Below the pieces are notes generated by a model. That model ran no database searches and was not told the DNA's origin. It was given only the letters and a program-made list of their open reading frames with translations. From NCBI GenBank assembly GCA_018881555.1, contig JACAXG010000081.1:1862521-1926520 (forward strand): 64,000 nucleotides of DNA. The letters are read 5' to 3'. Of the stretch, positions 34,678 through 47,110 are shown piece by piece. Made by a program: the position numbers and the translations under genes. Source of the DNA: Amblyornis subalaris (Eukaryota > Chordata > Aves > Passeriformes > Ptilonorhynchidae). Position 1 is the stretch's first letter. Every line of letters starts with the position of its first letter.

Positions 34678-35680
34678 CTCCTCAGCAGGGAGAGCTGATG
34701 GACTTGGACTCCTCAAGAAACCCCAAGCTTGTTTCGATATCTGTATATTTCTATTTTCCGATCCAAAGTCCATGGTGCCAGAATTGACATCTCCTCTCCA
34801 GCAAGGCCAGCAACAGACTTCTGGACATCTTACTTCAGGCTCCAGCTGGACCAAAGCTCCATCCTCATGGCTGTTTTGACTCGGATGTGTAGCAGAGAAA
34901 GCAGAAGGACATTGTTTTGTCTCCTTGGTCCAGGGTGTAGCTCTGGAGTTGCTGGAGAAGCCCAGGAATCCAGAAAATGCCCAGGTACTCAAGGAGCCAG
35001 CCCTGAGCTGCAGGGACAAAAGACTGCTTCGTTCTGCCTGAGCTGAGGAGCAGCAGGAGATCCAAGGTCACCTCACTGGGAAGGTTATGCCAGGTGACCA
35101 GCCTCCTGCCTCATCCTTTCTGGAGAGAGCACCTTTGCTTGGCAGCCAGCTCATCCTGGGCAAGATCAACCTGGCATCCATATTTATGGTTTGAGGGTAC
35201 TTGAACACCTGGGAGCTCCTTACCTCCCACAGGCGTGAAAAGGAAATTATAGGATCAAAAAAGGAAGGGGAAACAAGAGTCCCACTACAAAGAACAGCAG
35301 AGTCCCAAAGACACAGNTACAGGTCAGGGCAGTGTTGGGATGTGGACACGGAGAGAGCCCTTGGGAAGGGACACGCACTGCTGATGTCACTGCTTTGGGA
35401 AGGATTTTAGTCATGGATTGGGCTGTACNTAGGATACGCCCACCAGAGCTGCTGGCTGTGGGCTGGGCAGGCAGCCTGCACACCCTTCTCAGGGCAGGTG
35501 GGTGCTGGGTTGGACTGGCCCGACTGCACCGAGGGGCATCTCCCAGGCAGCAGCACCACGAGGCCCACTGAAGGGGGACAGACACAGAGCCACCAAAATC
35601 CGAGAGCTGTGCACAAAGGGCTCCCTTGCAGCAGGGGCAGCGGTCCAGGGCTGCCTGGAATAAAGGGATAAACCTGGAGC
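34678..35680 (+). other. MTCH1: MTCH1 3' UTR (approximate)
   Basis: Non-coding sequence following the MTCH1 stop. The first canonical polyadenylation signal on the plus strand is AATAAA at 35659-35664, giving a UTR of about 1 kb, similar to the mammalian gene. The cleavage site is inferred, not seen. Confidence 0.5.
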
Positions 35681-38600
35681 TGGCCAAAGGCTGGCGAGGC
35701 ATCGGGGTCGAGGGCTCACGGTGCTCAGCAGAGCACGGCTGGCTCTGCGTGTGTAGCAGAGCTCACCGCTGGCAGCAGGGCAGGATTGATGCTCAGCTCN
35801 CCAGACAAGAGTTTCTTTGCACCAGTCTGTGCTGTGATGGCAGCCAGGCAGATTTCCCCATTTTGGTTCCCCACGAAGCAGCCTTTTGCACAGAGGTGAT
35901 GCNGCACTCCCTGGGAGGAGGTTTAGGGTTCCTCGAGCGGGTTCCCATGTGCTGCAGCAGCAGCAGCTGGGGCCACATCTCATGCTGGTCCCCTGGGGAG
36001 CTGCCATCACACAGGGTTTTTCCTCGAGCAGACAGGGTCGATGCACACCCCCAGCCAGGGCTTGCAGGACAGTGGTGGTACGTGCTGGGACTGGCCGTCC
36101 CCACCCAGCTCCCTTCGGTGTTGTGAAGTCGGTCCTGTCTGTCCTCCCTCCCTCCCAGTTTGTGTTACAGTTAAATAATGCATGGACCTGTTCCCTAACA
36201 CCAGAGATGATTTCAAAGAGGATTTAATTATGCTCCAAAATACAGCTATAAAACAGCTATTGGGTGTTTCTTTTNCTTTTTCCCCTGCATAACACGCTCC
36301 CTCACTCGGAAGGTTTCCGTTTATGACAGGCACTTTGGTCTTTTCCCCAAAACAGCTATTAAAAACTCAGATTCCCCCTGATTTTCCTCACCTCCATGGA
36401 AGGTGGGCATGTTTAGGCCGAGCAAACTGCAGTGGGTGCACCTGGAGTGAGGGTGGAGGCAGCAAAGGGTTTGCCTGCTTGAAACAATATACATGGAATT
36501 AGGTTTTTGGAGTGAAAATTGACCCTGATGTCTTCTGGAAGGGGTGATGGAGACCCTTTGCTGCTGTCAGACCCATCAGGTGGGCTCAGCCACTCCATCT
36601 TCCCCTTCACAGCTCCCAACATCCTCCNCCACCTGCCTTTTCTTGTGTTAACTTGTTTTATGACCTGCTCCGACACCGGACATTGCATCTCCCACAGCAC
36701 CTGCTCAGGAACATGTTCCTTTACCCTCCAAATTAAGGCCACCTTCAGCTGGTCACACGCCTGTCACACCTCCTGCAGCCTCTGCACAGCCTGACTGCGG
36801 CCACTGCAGGGAAAAGTGCTATTTCCTGTCCTTTGAGGAATTTACCTAAGGAATTTACCTAAGGGAGTTACCTAAATCTGCACCAGTGCAAGCATCCTGC
36901 CAATAATTTCTGCCCCGTTCACCAGGACCCAGAAATTTTGCTGAAAACACAACACTCGACTACAGCTTTTGGTCAATTTAAATGAAAACCAGGTTTCAAA
37001 GCTTTCAGTGCACTGCCTTACCTTGAAGCAGGGGCTGCCATTTTTAGGATGATTGAATGTTTCCTCACCTCCTCCTCTTTCTATCCCTGGTTCTTTTTGT
37101 CCCATGCTTCATTTGAGGGGTCCCACCACAAGGACAATGTCTGCACCAGAACCAGGCAAGGAGACAACCCAAACCCTGGCTGGGCATCTCTCTCCCTTAA
37201 ATTGCTGCCCATTAGACAGTGCCTGGCCCTACAGCTGGTGCTCAAGTATCCCAGCTGAAGGGGATGGGGCCCCATTCCCACAGGAGACGGGATCCAGGGT
37301 GGAACATGTGGTGGGGAGAACAAATGACAGGGTGGGAGGAGGAGGTTTGGGTCTGGCTCNGGGGGATGGAGCTGGGGATTTCTCCCACTGGTGCTCCCCC
37401 GTCTGCCCAGGAAACAAACTCAGGTTTAAATATTGACTCTCCGGCACAAACCCGGCTGGGTGGGGATCGCTGCCGTTCCGTGCCTGCGCCGCTTATCAGC
37501 CTCCAGTGGAAAACTGAGATTGCCAGGACTTTGGCCTCATCTGCTCCCAGCTGCCCAGGGGAGAAGGGAGGCAGCGGCAGCAGCCGGGAGAGGGAATCTC
37601 AGGTCAAGGCTGGTCTGTCTCCGCTGGCCTTGGATGCTCGAGTCTGGNGGGATCTGGGAAGCGACGAGATGAGCCTTCGTGCCCAGGGAAGTACAGCTGA
37701 GCTCAGAGCGACTGTTCCATCCTCCCNGTTTCCCTGCAGAGCTGTCCTGCTGAGGACCCTTCAGGTCAATCCAAACCCCTCCTGGCCGCGCTGCTCTCCG
37801 GCTGCGGAGCTGTGCGGGAAGCATCCTGATGATTGTGTGGTGCCTCTCTCCCCGGTGTAGGGTCAGCGGGAAGGCCAGGGGCTGCCAGCCCCCCCCGCAG
37901 CCATGGAGGGCCCCGTCCTGCAGCCGTGCATGAGGAAGTGCCCTGTGGCACAGCTGCCCCTGATAAGGCTGTTTGCTCTGTTCTCCCGCAGCGCTGAGCT
38001 CCACGTAGGCAAATAATTCCTTAAAAAAAAAAATTATAAAAAATAATAACCCTCACAGAGGAGATCCTGCCGCCGGGGTGATGGGACAGGCTGGTGCCAG
38101 GAAATGCTCAGAGTGCGGACTTGGACTGGCCCCAGGCACCAGCGGCACGGTGGCCCTGGACCTGTCCCTGTCTTCACATGGCCACATCCCCCTGGATGGC
38201 CTTCACCTGAAATGGGGGTTTATGGAGGAGCTGGATGCTCGTGGATTCTTCCTCCCTGGACAAGGGAAAACCCATCTGGAAACAAGGAGAAGAGGCCACA
38301 AAGAGAAAGCTCAGCGCAGTGGCCTGACCTGCCACGCTGGCCATGGCAGCTCTGTCCATCACTCATGGCTGGTAAGAGGATGGGAAGAGTGTGGGGAAGC
38401 TGCTTTCCGTGCTCCTCCTTGCGTGCTGCGGGCCTTTTGAGGGGGGGAAATCCCTCAAATCCCCCCAAACTGAGCTGCCCTGTCTCCTCCTGGGATGGCA
38501 GTGCTCTCGGGGGTGGGGCAGCTGATGGTGTTTTAGCCCACTCTGAGGGGATCTTGGCCTTTCAGGGAAGAGGTGGCAGCACGGGGTCAGCCGAGACTCC

Positions 38601-38800
38601 TTTCCCTGCAGCCACCGTGACCCTTGCACACCTCCCTCGGCACTTACACCACGCCAGGCCCCCCATCCTGGGCGGGACACAGGAGGGGAAAGGGTCTCCC
38701 CAGCTTTAACCTCAGCTCCTCTCCCCCTGCTGCGACCCCAGGGCCTGGCTGGCGTGGCGAGGGTCGGCACTGCCGCGGCTGCGGCCCTGGTTCGAGGCGC
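35681..38800. other. Intergenic DNA, no gene recognised
   Basis: Mixed composition with no recognised protein or RNA gene. A small tandem of GAATTTACCTAAG (three copies, about 36838-36875) is visible. Open frames are short and lack splice or domain support. Confidence 0.5.
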
Positions 38801-39331
38801 CGGCCCTTGCTGCAAACATGTGAATGCTCTGAGCTCTCGGAATGGAGCTTCTCCCTGAAAAGCCGCCTGCGCTCTGCGGCCGGGCGGCTCTTGTCAGGCT
38901 GCCAGAGGAGGCCGGAGCAGCGTCACATGCAGCAAAGTTTTACAAGGCGAGCGAGCGTCTGGGGAGAGGGACGGGAGAGGGACCGACCGCCGCACGCACA
39001 CGCTCGGACGCGCACGCGGAGAAACCTCCTGCAGGCTCCCTCCGGCTCTCATCCCAACGCCGATTATTTTTTTTTTTCTCCTCCTTTTTTTTTTTTTTTT
39101 TTTTTTTGGAAGAACAAAGGCTTTGGGGTGGGTTGGCGCGGTTGTTTTTCCGGGGTTGGTGTCGGTGGACGGGGGGAGGCTGGAGGTGGAGGGGGGGAGC
39201 CAGTGGCGTGAATGCGAGAAAGTCCCGAATTTCCCTGGCCGAGTTGCCGAGATCGTCTGTGCAAAACTTAGAGGAGGAAAGACGGGGGAGGAAGGGTGGG
39301 GGGGGGGAAATAATTAAAAAATAAAATATGA

Positions 39332-39339
39332 TGACGTCA
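39332..39339. promoter_or_regulatory. Perfect CRE TGACGTCA
   Basis: Full palindromic cAMP-response element in ATGATGACGTCACTC, at the edge of a CpG-rich segment. Functional CREs are typically near CpG promoters, which fits the location. Confidence 0.5.
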
Positions 39340-39807
39340 CTCGGAGCAGGGGTGCCTTCCCTGCTGCCTGTCAGATGCGCCTGAAAAGAACAGGGCAATA
39401 AAACAACAGCCGCCTCTGTCTCCCTCGTTAAACACGGCACTAATTGGATGTTAATTTTTCCTTGCTCTTCTCGCTGCTCGATTGTGAGGGCTCTGCCTGG
39501 CTCTCCCTCTCCCGCTTCCTTTCTTTCCTGTTGCAGTGCTCTTGGCAGCTCTGAGGGACTCCGGACTGTGCGCTCCCCTCCCGCTCGTGGACTGGAATAA
39601 TTCAGGAGCTGGGAGAATTAAAAAAGACGAGGCGCGGGGGCGAACGGTTCAGAAACGGGGCGGGCGTGATGGATTTCGAGAGCTACGCTAATCTCCCCGT
39701 TTCCCGTGCATTGTCCTGCCGACTTGGAGCTATTCTCTTCCCATTTGATTTCTCTTCCCCTCCTTTCCCTTTGCGTTGGGTTTGGACTGCCGGGCAAAAA
39801 TATATGT

Positions 39808-39946
39808 TTCAAAAAAAAAAAAAGGCATAAAAAAAAAGAAAAAAAGGCAGGAAAAAAATAGAAAAAAGGCTAAAAAAAAAAGAGAAAGGGCACAAAAAAG
39901 AAGAAAAAAGCCAAAAAAAAAAAGGAAAAGAAAAAAAGCCTGGTTC
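39808..39946. repeat. A-rich low-complexity tract
   Basis: About 140 bp of A-runs broken by single G, C or T (AAAAAAGGC, AAAAAGAAG). Frames through it read K/R on one strand and F/L on the other and are not genes. A T-run of similar character lies at 39066-39108. Confidence 0.9.
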
Positions 39947-42363
39947 AATGACGACAAACCCCCAAACCTCCTCCCAGCTCCCCCCGTCTCGCCGCGCTGC
40001 CTAACCCCTGCGTGGAAACAGGCGTTTTAGGGAGCCGGAGCAGGAAGTTGTTGTTCTCTGTCTTGCCCAGGTCATCCTTCCAGGGTATGTGTGCAAGGGC
40101 GGTGGGCACGAGGGGCTCGGTGGGCGCCCAGCAGCCGTCGGCCGCCCCCCGCGCTGCCCCCGGCCAACGAGGCGGGCGAGCGGCGGAGAGGGAGCGGGGG
40201 CCGGGTGGTGTTTTGGGGGACGCAAGAGGGGCCCAAGGGACAGGATGGGTGGGGGAGCGGAGGGGAGGGAGCGGGAGGCGGAGGTGGGGGGAGAGAGCGA
40301 GAGCCGGGGAGTAAAGTCCTACCTGGGATCGGTGCCAACTTCCTGCAAAGGGTTACAGACCCGCGGCTTTGAGAGCCCACCAGAGGCGAGTGCGCTCTTG
40401 TCACGGTTCCAAGGCGAGATGAAGGCAGCGGGAACAGGTACAGCAGATGCCGAGTGGCCTCGTTTGCCCGCCGAGCGGGGCTTCGGCTCGATTTAAACCT
40501 CGCCGACGAGGAGGCTNCGGTGCTCCCGCCGGCGGGGGCCTCGCCATCCCCGCACGAGGCCGTCGGGGCCGCCGGGTGCCAAGGGTGGGGTGCGTGGCTC
40601 GGTGGCGGGGGGGGTGTGTGTGCATGGCACGGGGGGGCCTCCGCCGCTCGCTCGCCTCCTCGCCGTTTGGATTAACATGCGGAAGATGCGCCTGTCACTT
40701 TGCTTACTGTCAGCGCCGGCTCGGGGATGGGTGACGGCTTTGTTCGGCGCAGCCGGGGGAGCCGTGCCAACTCGGACTTGGCAGGCGAAGCCGGGTGGGC
40801 AGGGAGAGGGGGACGAGGGAGCGGGAACGGCTGCTGGGGCGGCTGCGGAGGGACGTGGCCGCAGGCCCGCGTCTGAGCGCGGCGGCTTTCTGTTGGCGTG
40901 CGCCTCCCTCTCCCTCCCTCTCTCCCGCGCTCGCCTGCGCCCAGGCTGGTGCAGACAAAATGAAAACGTGTTTTGTTTTGGTTTTTTGGCATCTCCCCAG
41001 CAGCGCTACCAACCCCAGCTGCCCCCCCTCCGCTCCCTTCCCCAACCCGCAGCGACTCCCTTTTACAATCGGCACGACCCAGGTGCTCGGGCAGCAACAA
41101 AATAAGGCCAAAAATACCCCCTGGCACCCAAACCACCCCCAATCTGCCACCCTCGGCAGCGACTGCTCCCAACCGTCCTCCATGGCGGGTGGGTTGTTGT
41201 TTGTATGTGTATATATATTTTTTTTGTCCTCTTTTTTTCTCCCCCCATCGGGTCCCTCTCGCGTTGGGTGTGTGTGTTCCTATTCAAGGACTCGCCACCT
41301 CCTGTCGTGCTAAAACCAGGAAGGAGGGAGCCAAGGGCTCATTTCTGCCTGGACGCCGGGGCGGCGGGCGAGGGAGACAACGATGGAGGACAAGAGGAGG
41401 GAGGAGAGGGATGGGAAGGCGGGAAAAGGANTATGGGGAGGGCGGAAAAAAATAATCCACCTCCCCAGGCCTTTTGTTTAACCTGCGTCGATGCAAAGAG
41501 AGGTCTTGGCTTTTTTTTTTTNCTCCCTCCCCTTGTCCTTTTTTTTCGCCCTGTGCTTGAGCCTCATGGGGCATTTTCGAGTCCGANGGGGCAACTTTCC
41601 GGAGCGGGCGGTGTCGGAGGTTGATTTTTTGGGAGGTGGCGGGCTCGTCCCGCAGGCGCGCGGCTCCGAGTGCAGGAATTCCTGCCAGCTCGCCTTTGTG
41701 CCAGCCTCCGTTGGCCTTGGGTGTCTCGTTCAGATGGAGCCTGGCATCCAGGCACCGCCCATTTCTTGGCGTTGAGCTGCGAGGAGAAGGAAAGGGGAGA
41801 GAGCGAGCGAGAGAAGGGAAAAAAAAAAGCTGTCTCACTCAAACTGGCCTTTCTCGGAAAAGGATCCTTCCCCGATGATTGTCCGGATAAGCGGAGCTAA
41901 ATCCAGCCACTACTCAACAACAAAACCACTCTCTTCCACGGTGCGTCTCTCTTGCTGCCTTGGTACGAAATCGAACCTCACTCTTAATTTTGGTTGTTTT
42001 TTTTTGTTCGTGCGGTTGGGGTTTTTTTTGCCTTTGATTTGAAATAACGTTTTGTTCCTCCAGTTGCTCCGTTGCTTTGTTGTTGCTGTAACCTGCCCTC
42101 TCCCCGAAATCCCTTCCCGCCGAGTCCTCCGGCCCTTGGTGCTACAACACCCGACTTTAATCGGTCTCCTACAGAGGGATGTGTAGCAGACAGGCAGGTC
42201 CCTACGTGCAGCCTTTGGAGCAGAACTGGAGGGCGATCCCTCTCCCTGCCCTCGCCCCACCAGCCGGGACGTCCCCACGAGCCACCCGGGGCTGGGTGGT
42301 GTCGCCCGGGTGCCTCTTTAGTTCCCCGCCGAGCGCCAGCGAGGGGGGAAAATCTGTCGAATC

Positions 42364-42576
42364 ATGTCGGATTTGCCATTCAACATGGCAGCCGGAGCAA
42401 ACGTGGTGGGAGCTCCCAGCGCCGGGCAGGCGCCGGGCACGGGCGCTCCCGGCCACGCCAGCGCAGGGTCGGCGCACGGGAAGGGTGGCCGGAGGGAGAG
42501 GCAGGAGGGGAGGACAGCAGGGAGGACACCGGGGCGAGGCCAGAGCAGGAGGATAATTTTATTTCGTTTGAAGAGG
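42364..42576 (+). CDS. Candidate first coding exon, gene not identified
   Basis: An ATG in a CpG island opens a 71-codon frame (MSDLPFNMAAGANVVGAPS...) that runs to a consensus donor (AAGAGG|GTGAGT). The N-terminus is Ala/Gly/Pro-rich like many vertebrate first exons, then Arg-rich. The second half makes more protein-like sense in the +1-shifted frame (EDTGARPEQEDNFISFEEG), which could mean a one-base assembly error or simply chance. I do not recognise the protein, and I cannot find a convincing second exon downstream in the window. It may instead be a non-coding first exon, for example of the let-7 host transcript. Confidence 0.3.
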
Positions 42577-43060
42577 GTGAGTTACACCAGGAGCGATGCG
42601 GGAAGGAGGGAACTCCAGCCGCCTGGTGTTGTCAGCATTAACTGTTTGGGAGCTGGCTGCTGCTCCGGGCTGGCACGGCGTGGCAGGGCGNGCGCGGGGC
42701 TGGGGCGATGCCCGGCGGCGGGAGCGCTCCGGAGGCCGCTTTTCCCGGAGCCGTGGCGGGCCTCGGGCCGGGCCGGGCGCTGCCGGGAAGCATCGGGATC
42801 CTGCCGGGGCCGTGCGGCTCCTCCTGCCTCGTGTGCAGGTTCGCGCCTCGCGCCGGGGCGAGGTTGGGCAGCGCCGAAGCTCCGCGGGGCGGCCCGGCCC
42901 TACCCGAGCCCAGGGGCTGTCCNGGCGCGGGGGAATCTGCCCTCTTTCTGTCAAACTTAATTTAGGCCCGCTTGGGACACAACAAAAGCAGCTTGTTTGC
43001 AGGGCAGGGTCCTCCTTCTCGGCCGCCGCGCGCTCCGCAGGCGCTCGGAGCCATGAAAGC

Positions 43061-46000
43061 CACCCCTCCTCCTTCACCAAATTTTTCCTCCTCTTCGCCC
43101 CTGCCCAGCCTCCCCGCTCCTCCTCCTTTCTCCAAAAAAACCCTTTCTCAGTGAGTGATGCGTGGCCCTACAGTAAAACCTTCAAACTGGCCACAAAGCA
43201 CCCAAATGCCCCGGCCCTGCTTTGCCTGTGTGACCCACCAGCCTGCACTGGCTGTACCAGCTGTGCTCTGGGGACATTCCCAAAATCACCACACCCAGCA
43301 GGATGGTGACAGCCTGCCAGAGATGTTGTCCTGCGCACTGCACATCTTCCTGACCCCGCAGGGAGCTGCGTGGCCTCCTGCACCCCAGTTTGGTGGCCAG
43401 GATGTGGGGGTCCAGCCCCAGACCTTGCTGGTTGTGCTGTTTCCACAATTCCCCACAGCTGGTTTGGAAGCTGAAATTCNCGTGTTGTGGGAGATGGGGG
43501 CAGTCAGGCATTTGTGGGGTCTGACCCCCAAAATGTGCCGGGCTGGTCTCTTCAGCAGAGTGTGTGGACATGGCAGGTTACATCCAGACCCTTAATTCCA
43601 GTGAAAAGGCAGCACAAGTGTTTTACTCATCATTCCAGCTTTTCCCTTGCAGATTATTTATACAAAGAGGGGCTGGGGTGAAACCAGACCTTTCCCAATT
43701 TGCTCCCAATCCCTATTGCTTCCCTATGAAAATTTGGTGGAGGGTAAATATAAAAAAAACCCCAACCCACTGAAACTCCTGTGAGCAGCCTGGGAGGAAA
43801 AAAGTCTGAACCCGAGCAAAGCTTTTCTGACGTGTCCTAAGCAAAACATCTGGCACCCCTGGAAGAGCCGTCCAGCCAAGGGACACAGCTGTTTTATTCC
43901 ACACAGCTCGCAGCAAAATAGGGCTTGTGCTTCCAGAACATGGCTCAGCAGAAAGGACGAATTCTTGAAATGGGGAGTCAGATCTTTCTGCTGTTTATTG
44001 CCTCTGAATCCCCAGTTTGCTCTCAGGCTGCTCTGGTGTGAGCTCTGCTCCATCTCCTGGCGGGAGACCAGGAGCTGTGCTCCAAGGCTGGAGCCTCGTT
44101 AGGCTGCTGTAACCCCCAGCAGGCAGCAGAGCCACTCTGGGTTTGAACAGACATTCCTGAGAGCAGGATCAGGCCCCCAGGTTTGTCGAGGGTGGCTCTG
44201 GGAAATTTCCTTTCCTTAAAAGGACCAAGTTTGGCCAAGGCAGAGTTTGAATTGTGATTTCCTTTTTTTCTTTTTCCTCTTTTTTTTTTTTTTTTTTTTT
44301 AAAAAAATCCCCTACAACTCAGAGCAAAATTTACATTGGTGAGAACTGCCTGATTTACAGCTGCAGAAAATGCTGAGCTCTGTGTCTCCACAGGCCAGAC
44401 CCGAGGGGAAAAGCTTCCCCCACGCTGGACCATCCGTGTAAGCAGCTTCACCACTTCAGACACCACTTCTGGTGGGGAAAGAAGGGGTAAAAGGCAGTGA
44501 GACTAATTTGACCTTTGCGGGCTCCACCCTCAGCCTTTCCACTAATTGTTCCAAGGGATTTTGGGGCACAAGTTTCATGGGATCCTTGTAGAAACCCATC
44601 CAAGGGAGAGCTGATGCTGGCAGCCTCATGCACCACGNGGAGCACAGTGCACAAACACACCCAGATCTGATTCACCCTTGGTACCACCCCACGGCTGGGC
44701 CTTAGAAGTATCAATACCATTTAATTTTCCTTCCTGCAGTGTTTNTCTGTCTCTGCCACCTCTCTCAGTCCCTAATTTCCCTCCACTTTTTNTCTGTAGT
44801 GCTGGATTGTTATGATGGAGTTGCTCATAGCTACTGTTTAACTTTGGTGATAATTGGCTGCTGCGAAAGGTGAGGTCTGGGAGGACAAAGCGAGGAGGTG
44901 ACCAGTTTGTTATTGTTGGGCTGCTCATGGGCACTGAGCTGTGCTGTCTGGCTCTGNAGTGGGGAAGCCCGTGAGACACGCAGGGTTTGGCGTGCTAAGG
45001 TCTCTCACCAGATAGTCCTGGCCACAGGAGATGTGAGAGAAGTAGCCCAGTGAAGGGCACAGCCAACACCCTGCATGAAGTGAGCTCTGTGGAGTCTGAG
45101 AGGTGGGGGCTGTGTTGTTGAGGTGATGACAAACAAATACCACCCTGTTCTGGGGGGTCTGTGAGGTGGTGGCTTCGCATGTACCTGTCCTCCTCCTTCC
45201 CACACCAGTGCTTTTCTCTTCTGTGGTTGCTGCCAGCACATCACATCCTGCTGGGCTTGGCAGGCCCAGCCCAAAAGGGAGGTGGCTGTGCATCCCAGGG
45301 CAGCCCAGGTTCATACAGGACTGGGCACAAGGTTTCTCCTCACCTGCAAGACCATGACAAGCATTGTTCTCCCTCCTCCTCCTNCTCCTTGAGGGCTCTG
45401 CAGGGCAGCCACAGCCACCTTTAGCTCAGTCTTCAGGTCTGGTTTGGACTCACAGGATGGTCNGTGCTGCTGTTTTAGTGCCAGGCATGGGGACCTGAAG
45501 CAGCTTTGNGAGGCCTGGGGGGTTCTGGGAGTAACACCAGGAATGCAGGGAGTGGTTCTCCTGTCCTTCAGTCTTGGTTTGCTCAGCGCTGGGCACCGGC
45601 TCTGATGAGGGGAAGGGAGGTTGGAGGGGCAGCACGTGGCATCCTGGTCAGAGTGGAGCCAGAGTGGATCAGGAGCAGGCAGCAGGATGGGGGCAGCCAC
45701 AGGAATGGGAGCAGGTTAATTTGCTTGCAGCAAGTTTGACAACAGAAACCTGAGCTCGGGCTGGCAGTGGAGGCACCCTGGGCATGCGAGAAGGGAAGGT
45801 CCCAAAAGCCCAACTCGGAGCAACAACTCAGGTTAGAACATTTTCTGAGCGGGAAACTCCTCACGTGGAGACTCCACCAAAAGTCAGGCAGGTGCTGATA
45901 CCAACATGATCAGCAGCTTCAGTTTCTGCACATCTGCTCCCAGGGCTCCTGTTGGTGGGAGAAGGATCGGGCTAAGACCCTGGGAGCTGAGCAGCCCCAC

Positions 46001-46560
46001 AGGCAGGATGCCTGGGATCATCCCTCCAGCTGCTGTGCCTTGGGAGCACCTCACTGCCTCTGAAGAGAGCTGGCATGGATGCAGAGGGACATGGATAAAA
46101 GGGTCTAGGAGGGCTTTGCTCTTTTCTCCAAGCTGGCACTGCACAAAATCCAAGCAGGTAACGAAACCCAACCACTCAGCATGTTTCAGGCTCCCAGAAA
46201 TAAGAGCACAGATGAGGTTTCCAATATCACCTCCNAGTTCAGTCTGTCCAGTCGTCCTACAGTCTGCTGGGGAATTACTTCTGCCGTTTTCAGTCCACAA
46301 AACCTCCTCCTCTCCCTGTCCCCATCAGCCACGCGCTGTGGACACACACCAAACTCCACCCCAGGAGCAGCATCCCAGCAGAGGTGTGGAGACACACNAC
46401 GTGTCGAACCCCAACAGTCTTTGTTGTTCACCCTGCTCTTGCCAATCCTGAAATCTCCCTGCCTCTTCAGGGAGGCAGCAGCAAAAGAAGAGCCNGGCCA
46501 CGAGCTCACAGAGCAGGGGAGGTTGAGCTGGTGGAGCCTGGCTGTGCTGGAGCCGACAGC
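43061..46560. other. Intergenic or intronic DNA, no gene recognised
   Basis: No domain or splice structure recognised. One low-complexity block at about 44281-44308 is a run of some 22 T followed by 7 A. If a plus-strand host transcript spans 42-60 kb, this is part of an intron. Confidence 0.5.
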
Positions 46561-46589
46561 CGGGATCGGCCCCTGACCCGGGGCTGGAT

Positions 46590-47110
46590 CCAGCCATGCC
46601 CGAGCACTGCGGGAGTTCCCATCTGGATCTCAGCTTTGCAGCCCGGCCCCCGCCCCGGGGATTAGCCGAGCTGTGGTTCCCAGGGCGGGGGAAGGGGCTA
46701 ATGAACAGAGACAGGATAGCCAAGCAGGTAAGGGCTTCCTGTACTTTAGGGCTCAGGAGGAAATCCTGCAGCTGGTGAATCTGGATGCGATTAGTGTCCA
46801 TTTCTCCCTGTGTAATCAGCCCATCTGCTCGTCCCTGCGCATCAGCCGCGCACGCCCCATCGCAGGCAGATGCCTCCCGGGCACGCTTTTCATCCGAGCC
46901 TGCCACGGCCTCTCCGGGCAGGCTGAGAACGAGCCTCGCTCCGAGCCGTGGCGGGGCCGCTCCGCTCCCCGCCGGGCCCGGGGGCAGCCCCGGGAGAGCT
47001 GCGGCCAACAAACCGGCCAGGATCCCCGCGAACAGCGGCACCGAGCCCGGGGAAAGCCTCAGCTCCGGGGGGAGAGCCGGCGCCTTCTCCCGAGGGCTGT
47101 GAGCAGTTCA
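46590..47110. promoter_or_regulatory. Second CpG-rich segment with a strong splice donor
   Basis: CpG-dense sequence (46880-47080 especially), with AAGCAG|GTAAGG on the plus strand at 46729-46734. This is a good donor for a non-coding first exon ending at 46730. The composition supports a promoter; the direction is uncertain. No recognised protein is encoded on either strand. Confidence 0.35.

Larger units (their letters stand above)
38820..43060. promoter_or_regulatory. Large CpG-rich domain, probable promoter region(s)
   Basis: CpG density is high in three blocks (about 38860-39060, 40090-40900 and 42230-42930), separated by A/T-homopolymer-rich DNA. A perfect CRE lies at 39332. A spliceable open frame starts at 42364. 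Such extended CpG domains usually mark promoters of developmental or housekeeping transcripts. From its position it could serve an unrecognised plus-strand gene or the let-7 primary transcript some 16 kb downstream. No TATA box or transcript evidence decides this. Confidence 0.45.

Noticed and set aside
39776..40030. Lysine/arginine-rich frame and the opposite Phe/Leu-rich frame
   Set aside because: Translations of an A-rich low-complexity tract.
46325..47041. Minus-strand open frame beginning with a signal-peptide-like sequence (PLFAGILAGLLAAALPG...)
   Set aside because: It begins at GTG, not ATG. There is no in-frame ATG before an upstream stop. It contains several N codons and runs through a CpG island whose codon bias creates Ala/Leu/Gly stretches. 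No domain is recognised.
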